Source: Chloroflexota bacterium (GTDB lineage Bacteria > Chloroflexota > Dormibacteria > CF-121). Taken from it: 12,075 nucleotides of DNA. Under the pieces are notes generated by a model. It made no database searches, was not told the DNA's origin, and saw only the letters and a list, made by a program, of their open reading frames with translations. Positions 6,191-12,075 of the stretch are shown here, piece after piece (position 1 is the stretch's first letter; every line of letters starts with the position of its first letter). Where the stretch lies: NCBI GenBank assembly GCA_005889285.1, contig VBFF01000014.1, forward strand, positions 1-12,075. The letters run 5' to 3'. The translations under genes were made by a program, and so were the position numbers.

Positions 6191-6224
6191 GAAAAGGGGC
6201 AGGCCCCCTGGTCAGGGGGGCCTG
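6191..6224 (-). terminator. Rho-independent terminator-like hairpin after the RR-HK-small ORF operon
   Basis: CAGGCCCCCT and AGGGGGGCCTG (6200-6224) pair as a very GC-rich hairpin with one extra G. Read on the minus strand it is followed by CCCCTTTTC. It lies 56 bases past the stop of the small ORF and upstream of the GH3 gene, so it would end the two-component operon. The T-run is short. Confidence 0.5.
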
Positions 6225-6280
6225 GGGGAAGGGAGAGAAAGCGAACTGGATAGCGAGGCGAGCGACCCGGCCGACCCGCG

Positions 6281-6427
6281 CTAAAACCGGCGCTGCGATC
6301 GCTCCACGACGTAGGTGACGACCGACAGGTACTCCGCCGAGTCCGCAAAGCCGACCCAGCGAGTCGCATCCGGGGTTCGGCCAAAGATGGCGAGCAGCTC
6401 GCTGACCGTTAGTGTTTCGGACTTCAT
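6281..6427 (-). CDS. Small hypothetical protein (48 aa) downstream of the histidine kinase
   Basis: An ATG at 6427 opens 48 codons ending in TAG: MKSETLTVSELLAIFGRTPD, then ATRWVGFADSAEYLSVVTYV and VERSQRRF. I do not recognise a family. The composition is protein-like: an amphipathic N-terminal helix (SELLAIF), a central WVGFADSAEYLSVVTYVVE segment that could form a helix or strand, and a basic end. No signal peptide or membrane span. A GGGGA lies about 10 bases upstream. It follows the kinase stop by 55 bases on the same strand and is followed by a terminator-like hairpin, as expected of the last gene of the operon. It may be a small partner of the two-component system, or a chance ORF. Confidence 0.5.
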   Translation of the reverse strand: MKSETLTVSELLAIFGRTPDATRWVGFADSAEYLSVVTYVVERSQRRF

Positions 6428-6482
6428 GCCGACATCATCCCCGATGGCCGGCTCGCGATCCTCCCCAAAGAGGTGCCGGCGG

Positions 6483-8036
6483 CTACCTACTTTTGGGGGA
6501 GCCGATCGGTTCGCTCGAGTTGGATCGGCTCGCGGGAATGATCGCCCGGATCTTTGTCCCGGCCTCAGCTCGACTCTCGATCTCCAGGCGGCCTCCCAGC
6601 TCTGTCGCGCGCTCGCGCATCGTGTTCAAACCGAAATGCCCCGGGTGTTCGCTCTGGGGATCGAAGCCGACTCCGTTATCCCAGACCTCCAGCCTGATCT
6701 CGGCGTCATCCTGATTCAAGGCGACGCGGACCCGCGTGGCCCGTGCGTGGCGGCCGGCATTGTGCAACGCCTCCTGGGCAATCCGGTAGAGGGCCTGCTT
6801 GCTCTCCCAGCTCATGGTCGGTTCGCCCGCGATCACTTCCTCGACCGTGATGCCATGGCGTGAGCGCAGCACGGCGGTGTGATGCTTGAGCGCGCCAATC
6901 AGACCCTCGCGCTCGAGGGCCTCGGGACGCAGCTCGAAAATCAGGGCGCGCATTTCCGCCAGCGCGGCCTCGGAAAGGCGAACGATATAGTCGAGCGGCT
7001 CGCGAAGCTGCGACGGGTCCTTCGCCAGCATTTCCTGCGCGGACCGCGCCCCCAGGGCGATGCCGTACACGGCCTGCGAGACAGAATCGTGCAGATCGCG
7101 CGCCAGTCGCTGGCGCTCCTCCAACGCCACCTTGTCTCTCGAAGCGCTGAGCAGGCGCGCATAGTCCACCGCTGAGGTTGCCTGATCGGCCATCGCTCGG
7201 AGGAACGACATGTCGATTTCGGGCGGCCGCTGGCCCGACGGGTAGTAGGCGTTCAGGGCGCCGATCGCCGCGTCGTGGTGCATGAGGGGCAGCGACACGA
7301 TGACACTCCACGGAACTTCGCGGATCAGATCATGGAGCGGGGAGAAACGCGGGTCGGCGAGGCGCCGGGTGACGACATCCTCGTCGATGACGGTCGCATG
7401 AGCCTCCATTGCCCGGATCGCCGCGCGCGGGGCGCCTCGCGTTTGCGCCGCGTCGGCGGCCGCGGCATAGCCGCGCGGCAGCCCGAAGGTGCCCGCCGTG
7501 CGCAGATTGCCATCCGGCTCGAGAAGGTAGATGCCACAGGCGACCGCGCTGGTGGTTTCGACGATGCTCTGCGCCAGGGCATCAAGCGTGGCGTCGAGGG
7601 AGCGGTTGACGGCGAGGCTGGCCGCAGACTGCGCCAGGGCAACGGCCTCCCGTCGCACGCGACGGTTCTCGGTCACATCCTCGACGATTCCGATCAACAG
7701 GAGTTTTCCGCCCAATGCCATGGGCGTATGGTGCAAAAGGACCTCACGCTCCCCCGCTATGCTGCGGCGTCCCGGCTCGGCCGTCGCCGTGGAGCACAGG
7801 TACGAACCGACCTCTTCGCGCTCGCGTGGCACGATGGAGTCGATCACCTCCGTCCCTACCAAGTCTTCGGCGGGCCGGCCAAAGAATGCGCGGGCTGCCG
7901 GATTGACGTAGACGTAATGCCCCGAATCATCCGCGACGACCACGGGAGTTGGCACGACCTCGACGAGGGCTCGAACGATTTCATCGACCGAGGGAGTGGC
8001 TAGCGCCTGGTGCTTGGATAGACCCGTCGTAGCCAC
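6483..8036 (-). CDS. PAS-GAF sensor histidine kinase (NarL-system / DegS type)
   Basis: 517 residues, apparently soluble: no membrane span seen. Seen in order: PAS domain (about 17-125; VEVVPTPVVVADDSGHYVYVNPAARAFF, with DVTEN at its end), GAF domain (about 135-295), a HisKA_3 dimerisation/phosphoacceptor helix (305-370; ERQRLARDLHDSVSQAVYGI, phospho-His316) and a HATPase domain with N box QEALHNAGRHA (421-431), DNGVGFDP (453-460) and GHFGLNTMRERA (466-477). It would autophosphorylate in response to a cytosolic cue such as a redox state, gas or small ligand bound by PAS or GAF, and pass the phosphate to the regulator encoded just upstream. No obvious cofactor-binding Cys cluster or haem motif is visible. 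GTG start, 4 bases after the regulator stop, so cotranscribed and probably coupled. Confidence 0.93.
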   Translation of the reverse strand: MATTGLSKHQALATPSVDEIVRALVEVVPTPVVVADDSGHYVYVNPAARAFFGRPAEDLVGTEVIDSIVPREREEVGSYLCSTATAEPGRRSIAGEREVLLHHTPMALGGKLLLIGIVEDVTENRRVRREAVALAQSAASLAVNRSLDATLDALAQSIVETTSAVACGIYLLEPDGNLRTAGTFGLPRGYAAAADAAQTRGAPRAAIRAMEAHATVIDEDVVTRRLADPRFSPLHDLIREVPWSVIVSLPLMHHDAAIGALNAYYPSGQRPPEIDMSFLRAMADQATSAVDYARLLSASRDKVALEERQRLARDLHDSVSQAVYGIALGARSAQEMLAKDPSQLREPLDYIVRLSEAALAEMRALIFELRPEALEREGLIGALKHHTAVLRSRHGITVEEVIAGEPTMSWESKQALYRIAQEALHNAGRHARATRVRVALNQDDAEIRLEVWDNGVGFDPQSEHPGHFGLNTMRERATELGGRLEIESRAEAGTKIRAIIPASRSNSSEPIGSPKSR

Positions 8037-8040
8037 AAGC

Positions 8041-8724
8041 TCAGCCTCGGCCCAGGTCGCTCGCGCTCACCAGGCCCCGCTCCACCGCGTAGAGGGCAGC
8101 CTGGGTTCGGCTTTGCAGCTGGAGCTTGCCGAGGATGTTGCTGACGTGGGTCTTGACGGTCTGCTCACCGATGCCAAGCTCGCGGGCCACCTGCTTGTTT
8201 GCCTGGCCTTTCGCGAGGAGTCGAAGCACGGCCGTTTCCCGTTCGGTCAAGACCTCGGGGCTGCCCGGAATCTGCACTTCCCGTACCAGCCGGGCGGCGG
8301 CCTCTGGTGACAGGTGCACCTGGCCGGCGGCCGCCGATTTGACGGCCTGCCGCAGCTCGTCGGCCTCCGTGTTCTTGAGGAGATAGCCGATCGCCCCGGC
8401 GCGGATCGCCCCCGTGACGGCCGCGTCCTCCAGGACACTGGTCAAGGCGATCACCTCGACGTCGGGCATCTCGGAGCGGATCGCCCCGGTTGCCGCGACC
8501 CCGCCCATTCCCGGCATCAGCAGGTCCATGAGGACCACCTGGGGGTGAAGCTCGCGGGCCAGTCGGATTGCCTCTTCTCCGGTGCTCGCCTCGCCGACGA
8601 TCTGGAAGTCGGGGTCGAGCGCCAGAAACATGCGCAGTCCCTGCCGCACCACGCTGTGATCATCCGCGATGAGCAGCCGAATCTCACCCACCGCTCTCGC
8701 TGCCCCGGTTTCTGTCGAAACCAC
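8041..8724 (-). CDS. NarL/FixJ-type response regulator
   Basis: 227 residues. Seen: receiver domain (about 15-135) with the acidic pair DD (21-22), phosphoacceptor Asp67 in VVLMDLLMPGMGG, Thr95 (VIALTS) and Lys117 (GYLLKNTEADEL); then a Pro/Ser linker and a LuxR helix-turn-helix (about 157-220: LTERETAVLRLLAKGQANKQVA, VKTHVSNILGKLQLQSRTQA). It should be phosphorylated by the adjacent kinase and bind DNA as a dimer. Targets are not known; its own upstream region (8725-8835) carries inverted repeats and is shared with a divergent SDR remnant and, beyond it, the PrsW gene. GTG at 8724 lacks a Shine-Dalgarno, but a TACTCT -10-like box lies 8 bases upstream, consistent with a leaderless message. 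A GTG at 8691 is an alternative start. Confidence 0.93.
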   Translation of the reverse strand: MVSTETGAARAVGEIRLLIADDHSVVRQGLRMFLALDPDFQIVGEASTGEEAIRLARELHPQVVLMDLLMPGMGGVAATGAIRSEMPDVEVIALTSVLEDAAVTGAIRAGAIGYLLKNTEADELRQAVKSAAAGQVHLSPEAAARLVREVQIPGSPEVLTERETAVLRLLAKGQANKQVARELGIGEQTVKTHVSNILGKLQLQSRTQAALYAVERGLVSASDLGRG

Positions 8725-8732
8725 TGGCTCTA

Positions 8733-8761
8733 GAGTAGGGGTTCATGGACTGGCCTGCAAA
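8733..8761 (-). promoter_or_regulatory. Possible promoter of the response regulator operon
   Basis: On the minus strand TTTGCA (8756-8761) and TACTCT (8733-8738) are 17 bases apart, each matching 4 of 6 consensus bases, and would start transcription at or next to the GTG. An inverted repeat GGCCT-N4-AGGCC (8752-8765) overlaps the -35 box. Weak matches, so tentative. Confidence 0.3.
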
Positions 8762-8789
8762 GGCCGATCACCTCGGTCGTGAGATGCAC

Positions 8790-8805
8790 TCCCCTGTATG
8801 GGGGA
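8790..8805. promoter_or_regulatory. Inverted repeat in the regulator/SDR divergent region
   Basis: TCCCC-N6-GGGGA, also readable as CCCC-TGTAT-GGGG, lies between the divergent response regulator and SDR remnant. Compact C-run/G-run dyads of this shape are plausible sites for LuxR-type regulators. The repeat is seen; binding by the local regulator is inference. Confidence 0.35.
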
Positions 8806-8835
8806 TGAGGCGTCCCTCACAGGTGGGGTAATCGG

Positions 8836-9306
8836 ATGCCGCCGACGAGCGGTGTCCTCGCGCGCTCTGGCCGGGACAATGCCTTTCAGACGATGCAGCA
8901 ACGCGAACCGGCGATTTACCAGCGTGTGTGGTTTATTACGGGGTCATCCGGCGGTCTTGGACGGGCCTTGAGCGAAGCGATCCTGGCCCGCGGGGAGCGC
9001 GCTGTCGTTACGGGTCGGACGCCTGAGAGGGTCCGCGACCTGATCGTGCGCTACCCGGCGCAAGCACTCGTCCTCGAACTCGATGTCACCCGCCAGGACC
9101 AGGTCCACACCGTGGTTCGAGAAGCCATCGATCGGTTTGGCCAGATCGATGTTCTGGTCAACATCGACAGCTTCTCGGAGGGGCTGGCCAAGGAGGTCGG
9201 CCCGCTCGGGATAAAGGTGATCACGATCGACCCGGCCAGTAAAAATGGCCACCCGGCAAACGAGGTGGCCGACGACATCATTGCAAGCGTCGACGCCGAC
9301 ACGTGA
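8836..9306 (+). pseudogene. Internally deleted short-chain dehydrogenase (SDR) remnant
   Basis: An open frame of 156 residues that begins as a good classical SDR: VWFITGSSGGLGRALSEAIL (31-50, cofactor loop TGSSGGLG), TGR (59-61), LELDVT (80-85) and IDVLVN (104-109). It then jumps at about residue 110 (near position 9163) straight into FSEGLAKEVGPLGIKVITID (113-132), which in full-length members lies after the catalytic YxxxK helix. The NAG, Ser and YxxxK segments (about 60 residues) are missing. A second gap seems to lie after DPAS, and the end (VADDIIASVDADT) stops short of the usual 270-290 residues. The frame is intact, so a short protein could be made, but it cannot be a working dehydrogenase. 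ATG 8836 has GGTGGGG upstream; ATG 8893 is nearer the family start. Confidence 0.7.
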
Positions 9307-9342
9307 AATCAGCCATCCCATGAGGCTCAAGGAGCGATAGGC

Positions 9343-10191
9343 GTGAAGAATTGGTTGGCCAAACGAGTCGCCCTGAAGGCAGTCAAAGGACAGGCATGGG
9401 CGCCGCGCTGGTGGGCCGTTTTCCTCATCGGCCTCGCCCTCTGGGGTGCCGCCGTCGGTTCGGTGTTCGTGACTGGGGACATCATCGTTCTGCCCACCGT
9501 CTTCCTGCTCGGCAGTTTCCTCGTGCCCGTCACGGCTGTGGTCTGGTATCTCGACCACGATCCGAGCCCGGTGCTCTCACCGACGCGGATCGTGACCGCC
9601 TTTCTCGTCGCGGGCGTCCTCGGCCTCCTGGCGGCGGCCTTCCTCGAATACTGGCTGGTCTACGGTCCCGGCCTGCGCGGCAACCTCAAGGTCGGCCTCA
9701 TCGAGGAATTCGTCAAAGGGGTCGCCATCGTTGCCCTCGCAATGGGACTTCCCTCGTACACAAGGCGTGCCGGGATGGTGCTCGGAGCCACCGTTGGCTT
9801 CGGCTTTGCGGCGCTTGAAAGCAGCGGCTACGCGCTGGCGGCCTTGCTTGTCGTCCAGGGACAAAATGTAACGTTGTCGTTTTCAGACGTCGTCATCACC
9901 GAGCTCGCTCGTGGCGTCCTGGCTCCGTTCGGTCACGGCATGTGGTCGGCGATCCTCGGCGGCGTGATCTTATATGCCTTTCGGGGGGGTCGCGTCCGGC
10001 TGAGCTGGAGCGTGCTCGTCGCCTATCTCGGGGTATCGCTGCTGCATGGCGCATTCGACATCTTCGGCAGCGTCACGGCCTACATCGTGATCTCCATCAT
10101 GGGCCTCGTGCCGCTGGCGTACCTCTGGCTCCGTCAGGACCGCGGACTACCCTTCACGCGGCGGCCGCAGCCGGCTCCGGTTACGGCCTGA
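9343..10191 (+). CDS. PrsW-family intramembrane metalloprotease
   Basis: 282 residues with about eight hydrophobic segments. Seen: the PrsW/CAAX-protease-like set of motifs EEFVK (121-125, EExxK), GFGFAALES (152-160, FxxxE), GHGMW (197-201) and LHGAFD (234-239, HxxxD), all in or next to membrane helices, where they would form the metal site. Bacillus PrsW cleaves an anti-sigma factor within the membrane; many homologs have unknown substrates, and none is obvious here. A soluble N-terminal stretch of about 22 residues and a short Pro/Arg-rich C-terminal tail flank the core. GTG at 9343 is supported by AAGGAG (9329-9334), 8 bases away. It lies 36 bases after the SDR remnant and may share its transcript. 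Confidence 0.9.
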   Translation: MKNWLAKRVALKAVKGQAWAPRWWAVFLIGLALWGAAVGSVFVTGDIIVLPTVFLLGSFLVPVTAVVWYLDHDPSPVLSPTRIVTAFLVAGVLGLLAAAFLEYWLVYGPGLRGNLKVGLIEEFVKGVAIVALAMGLPSYTRRAGMVLGATVGFGFAALESSGYALAALLVVQGQNVTLSFSDVVITELARGVLAPFGHGMWSAILGGVILYAFRGGRVRLSWSVLVAYLGVSLLHGAFDIFGSVTAYIVISIMGLVPLAYLWLRQDRGLPFTRRPQPAPVTA

Positions 10192-10213
10192 CAAAACCCA
10201 CATCCTGACTTTT

Positions 10214-10228
10214 CCCCGCAGGGCGGGG
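10214..10228. repeat. GC-rich inverted repeat after prsW
   Basis: CCCCGC-AGG-GCGGGG, a perfect 6-bp stem with a 3-base loop, 22 bases after the PrsW stop. It could help end transcription, but neither strand has a T-run after it, so it is not called a terminator. Confidence 0.5.
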
Positions 10229-10230
10229 GA

Positions 10231-10242
10231 GGAAGGCCTTCC
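10231..10242. repeat. Perfect 12-bp palindrome
   Basis: GGAAGGCCTTCC, self-complementary, directly after the GC-rich inverted repeat. Role unknown. Confidence 0.5.
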
Positions 10243-10248
10243 GGTGGC

Positions 10249-10266
10249 AATTCCCAATAGGGAATT
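10249..10266. promoter_or_regulatory. Inverted repeat just upstream of the marR -35 box
   Basis: AATTCCC-AATA-GGGAATT, perfect 7-bp arms, ends on the first base of the predicted -35 hexamer. The position suits an activator site or a second operator. Function inferred. Confidence 0.45.
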
Positions 10267-10295
10267 TGACGGCGATTGGTGAAAGGCTTCATAGT
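10266..10295 (+). promoter_or_regulatory. Promoter of the marR-MFS operon
   Basis: TTGACG (10266-10271, 5 of 6), an 18-base spacer and CATAGT (10290-10295, 4 of 6) predict a start near 10302, a few bases before the ATG at 10309. The -10 box is the left end of the 22-bp inverted repeat, so a bound repressor would block it. Confidence 0.55.
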
Positions 10296-10311
10296 GAAGC
10301 ACTTCACTATG
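10290..10311. promoter_or_regulatory. 22-bp perfect inverted repeat (MarR operator candidate)
   Basis: Arms CATAGTGAAG and CTTCACTATG, 10 bp each, are exact reverse complements separated by two bases. It covers the predicted -10 box, the transcription start and the first bases of the marR ATG. Length and symmetry are right for one MarR dimer and imply tight autorepression. The repeat is seen; binding is inferred. Confidence 0.75.
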
Positions 10312-10893
10312 CAGGCAGCGGAGATCAAGGGTGAGTGTCGCTTCAGCGGGGTTCTCGCAACGGACCGCGCGGGACACCTATACGACAGCCGCTTTCGCCA
10401 GGCGTTGCGCGAGGCGCGCAGGCCGTTCTCCGAAAAGGAGATGCGCACCGTCGAGGCGATGACCGCGCTGCGGATGACCGCCCGGTTGACCCGTCAGTTG
10501 ATGGACCGATGGGCTGAGAAGCATGGCTTGAGCGAGGGTCGTCTCCATGTTCTGTTTACGCTCGCCTCCGCACCGGACCACCAGCTCCCACTCGGTGAAC
10601 TGGCCGAGCGCCTCGACGTGACTCCGCGAAACGTCACGGGGTTGATCGATCACCTCGAGCGCGACGGCTTGGTGACGCGTGTCGATGATCCGGACGACCG
10701 CCGGTTGACCTACGCTCACCTGACGCCGGCCGGTGGGAAGCGCATCGAAGGCATGCGGAGCCAGGGACTGGAGTGGCAACTCAGGATCGCGGCCGGTCTC
10801 TCCACCGAGGAGTTGGAGCTGTTTCGGCACACCTGCTTGCGGTTGATCGAAAACATGACGGGCGCGACGGCGTCGCAGAGGAGGAGCGCATGA
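10309..10893 (+). CDS. MarR-family transcriptional regulator of the MFS exporter
   Basis: 194 residues from the ATG at 10309. Seen: an N-terminal extension of about 45 residues; dimer helix TALRMTARLTRQLMDRWAEK (52-71); winged helix from LSEGRLHVLFTLA (74-86) through recognition helix VTPRNVTGLIDHLERDG (104-120); wing VTRVDDPDDRRLTYAHLTPAG (122-142) with the DxDDRR signature; and C-terminal helices. It probably represses its own operon through the 22-bp repeat and is released by a compound the exporter removes. Start: an upstream GTG at 10276 would place the promoter and operator inside the gene; the ATG at 10309 fits the promoter, although it has no Shine-Dalgarno. The next gene overlaps it by 4 bp, so regulator and pump are coupled. 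Confidence 0.9.
   Translation: MQAAEIKGECRFSGVLATDRAGHLYDSRFRQALREARRPFSEKEMRTVEAMTALRMTARLTRQLMDRWAEKHGLSEGRLHVLFTLASAPDHQLPLGELAERLDVTPRNVTGLIDHLERDGLVTRVDDPDDRRLTYAHLTPAGGKRIEGMRSQGLEWQLRIAAGLSTEELELFRHTCLRLIENMTGATASQRRSA
10879..10886 (+). promoter_or_regulatory. Ribosome binding site of the MFS gene
   Basis: AGGAGGAG within the last codons of marR, a few bases before the overlapping ATGA. It fixes the start of the exporter at 10890. Confidence 0.75.
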
Positions 10894-12075
10894 GAAACGA
10901 TATCCAGCGGCCGGCGGGGGACCCGGAAAGCGGTCACCTCACCGAGGGGCTGACGCGTTGGGGGACGATCGGGGTGGTCGGCGGCACCATGCTGGCGCTG
11001 CTGCTCGCCGCGCTCGACCAGACGATCGTCGGGACCGCGATGCCGCGAATCGTGGCCGAGCTGAACGGCCTCAACTATTACTCCTGGGTCATCACGGCCT
11101 ACCTGGTGGCGTCGACGATCATGGTGCCGATCGCCGGCAAACTCGGCGATCTCTTCGGCCGCAAGCCGTTCCTGCTCGCCGGCATGATCGGGTTCGTCGC
11201 CGCCTCGGCCTTGTGCGGCCAATCGCACAGCATGCTCGAGCTGGTCACCTTCCGGACCATCCAGGGCATCTTCGGCGGCATGCTCTTCGCCACCGTCTTC
11301 GCGGTCATCGGCGACCTCTTCCCACCCAGCCAGCGGGCGCGTCTCGCCGGCCTCTTCGGCGCTGTCTTCGGCCTCTCGTCGATCGTCGGCCCCACGGCGG
11401 GCGGATATATCACCGACAGCTGGGGCTGGCGCTGGGTCTTCTACGTCAACCTGCCGGTTGGCCTGATCGCGGTTCTCCTGGTCCTCGTCACGATGCCGTA
11501 CGTGCGCTCATCCGCGTCCATCCGCGACATCGACTTCCCGGGCGCCGCCGCGCTGGTCGCCGGCCTGGTTCCCCTGATGGTGGCGCTCTCCATCACGCGC
11601 GACCATGGCTGGACCTCACCCGAGGTGCTGGGCCTGCTCGCCGTGGCGGCGGTCATCCTCGCCGTCTTCTTCTTGATCGAGATGCGGAGCGACCATCCGA
11701 TCGTGCCCTTCTCGCTCTTCAAGAACTCAACTTTCAGCGTCTCTATGATCGTCGGCTTCCTGACGGGCTTCGGCATGTTCGGGACGATCGTCTTCGTCCC
11801 GCTCATTTACCAGGGTGTCCTCGGTGTCAGCGCTACCAACTCCGGCCAGTTGCTCACCCCGATGATGCTCGGCCTGATCGTGGCGAGCACGCTGGTGGGC
11901 CAGGCCATGGTGCGCATCCGCTACTACCGTTTCCTGGGGACAGCCGGCATCGTCGTGATGCTCGTCGGCATGTGGCTTCTCTCGCAGGTCACGGTGACCA
12001 CTTCGCGCCTCGAGGTCGTCCGCGACATCGTCCTCGTGGGTGCCGGGCTGGGGACAACCTTTCCGCTCTACCTCA
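10890..12075 (+). CDS. DHA2 (EmrB/QacA-type) MFS drug exporter (partial, C-terminus outside window)
   Basis: 395 residues are visible before the right edge; family members have 14 membrane spans and roughly 480-550 residues. A proton-driven multidrug exporter of the inner membrane. Seen: a polar N-terminus of about 25 residues, first span with motif D1 LDQTIVGTAMPRI (42-54), WVITAYLVAS (67-75), motif A GKLGDLFGRKP (83-93), RTIQGIFGG (122-130), motif C IVGPTAGGYI (165-174) and WGWRWVFYVNLPVG (178-191), all typical of DHA2 members; further spans follow, with VPFSLFKNSTFSVS in the mid-protein loop. Substrates cannot be predicted, although dyes, antibiotics and phenolics are common. The coupled MarR and operator suggest substrate-induced expression. 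Confidence 0.95.
   Translation, partial: MRNDIQRPAGDPESGHLTEGLTRWGTIGVVGGTMLALLLAALDQTIVGTAMPRIVAELNGLNYYSWVITAYLVASTIMVPIAGKLGDLFGRKPFLLAGMIGFVAASALCGQSHSMLELVTFRTIQGIFGGMLFATVFAVIGDLFPPSQRARLAGLFGAVFGLSSIVGPTAGGYITDSWGWRWVFYVNLPVGLIAVLLVLVTMPYVRSSASIRDIDFPGAAALVAGLVPLMVALSITRDHGWTSPEVLGLLAVAAVILAVFFLIEMRSDHPIVPFSLFKNSTFSVSMIVGFLTGFGMFGTIVFVPLIYQGVLGVSATNSGQLLTPMMLGLIVASTLVGQAMVRIRYYRFLGTAGIVVMLVGMWLLSQVTVTTSRLEVVRDIVLVGAGLGTTFPLYL

Noticed and set aside
5042..6253. Plus-strand open frame of 403 codons opposite the GH3 gene
   Set aside because: The minus strand has a signal peptide, lipobox, linker and GH3 motifs; the plus-strand product is low-complexity Arg/Gly/Asp-rich shadow sequence.
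6483..8724. Two-component pair considered as nitrate-specific NarX-NarL
   Set aside because: The kinase has no membrane spans or periplasmic nitrate-sensing helix, and no nitrate or nitrite genes are nearby; only the general NarL-type class can be claimed.
10276..10308. Upstream GTG start for the second MarR gene
   Set aside because: It would put the promoter -10 box and 22-bp repeat inside the coding region and adds residues (VKGFIVKHFT) that merely translate the palindrome.

Overview
This is a GC-rich (mid-60s % by eye), gene-dense bacterial window. It has MarR/ArsR-controlled detoxification genes, a NarL-type two-component system, a PrsW-like membrane protease, a lipoprotein with a long Pro/Thr/Ser linker, many GTG starts and several starts that look leaderless. 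That mix suits a soil or freshwater Chloroflexota lineage (Limnocylindria or Ca. Dormibacterota type) or an actinobacterium. No taxonomic marker gene is present, so this is low-confidence inference. No tRNA, rRNA, CRISPR array, insertion sequence or phage gene was seen.

Layout. 1-1475 (minus): a MarR regulator translationally coupled to a luciferase-like (LLM) flavin oxidoreductase that runs off the left edge. 1476-1526: a short divergent control region with two palindromes. 1527-2054 (plus): a DoxX-family membrane protein. About 2096-2230: a small decayed piece of an aldo/keto reductase. 2254-2751: an unrecognised multi-pass membrane protein. 2782-3528: a short-chain dehydrogenase-like protein that has lost nearly all the classical catalytic residues. 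3497-3814 (minus): a truncated NTF2-like gene converging on it. 3926-4829 (plus): a promoter and a perfect 14-bp palindrome driving an ArsR regulator and an AHSA1/SRPBCC protein, ended by a hairpin. 4922-6121 (minus): a NagZ-like GH3 lipoprotein. 6281-8724 (minus): a NarL-type response regulator, a PAS-GAF histidine kinase and a 48-residue small ORF, followed by a terminator-like hairpin. 8836-9306 (plus): an internally deleted short-chain dehydrogenase. 9343-10191: a PrsW-family protease. 10214-10311: a dense cluster of inverted repeats. 10309-12075+: a MarR regulator coupled to a DHA2-type drug exporter that runs off the right edge.

Functionally this looks like an accessory stress and xenobiotic-response region. 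Three one-component regulators (two MarR, one ArsR) each sit beside the gene they probably control (LLM oxidoreductase/DoxX, AHSA1 protein, MFS exporter), and each has one or more palindromes in its control region. Mixed in are at least three gene remnants (AKR, NTF2-like, SDR) and one catalytically degenerate SDR, so the region seems to be turning over genes. I see no clearly new multi-gene system. The points most worth a second look are the in-frame skeleton oxidoreductase remnants, the SDR without its catalytic residues, the operator palindromes and the small ORF behind the histidine kinase.
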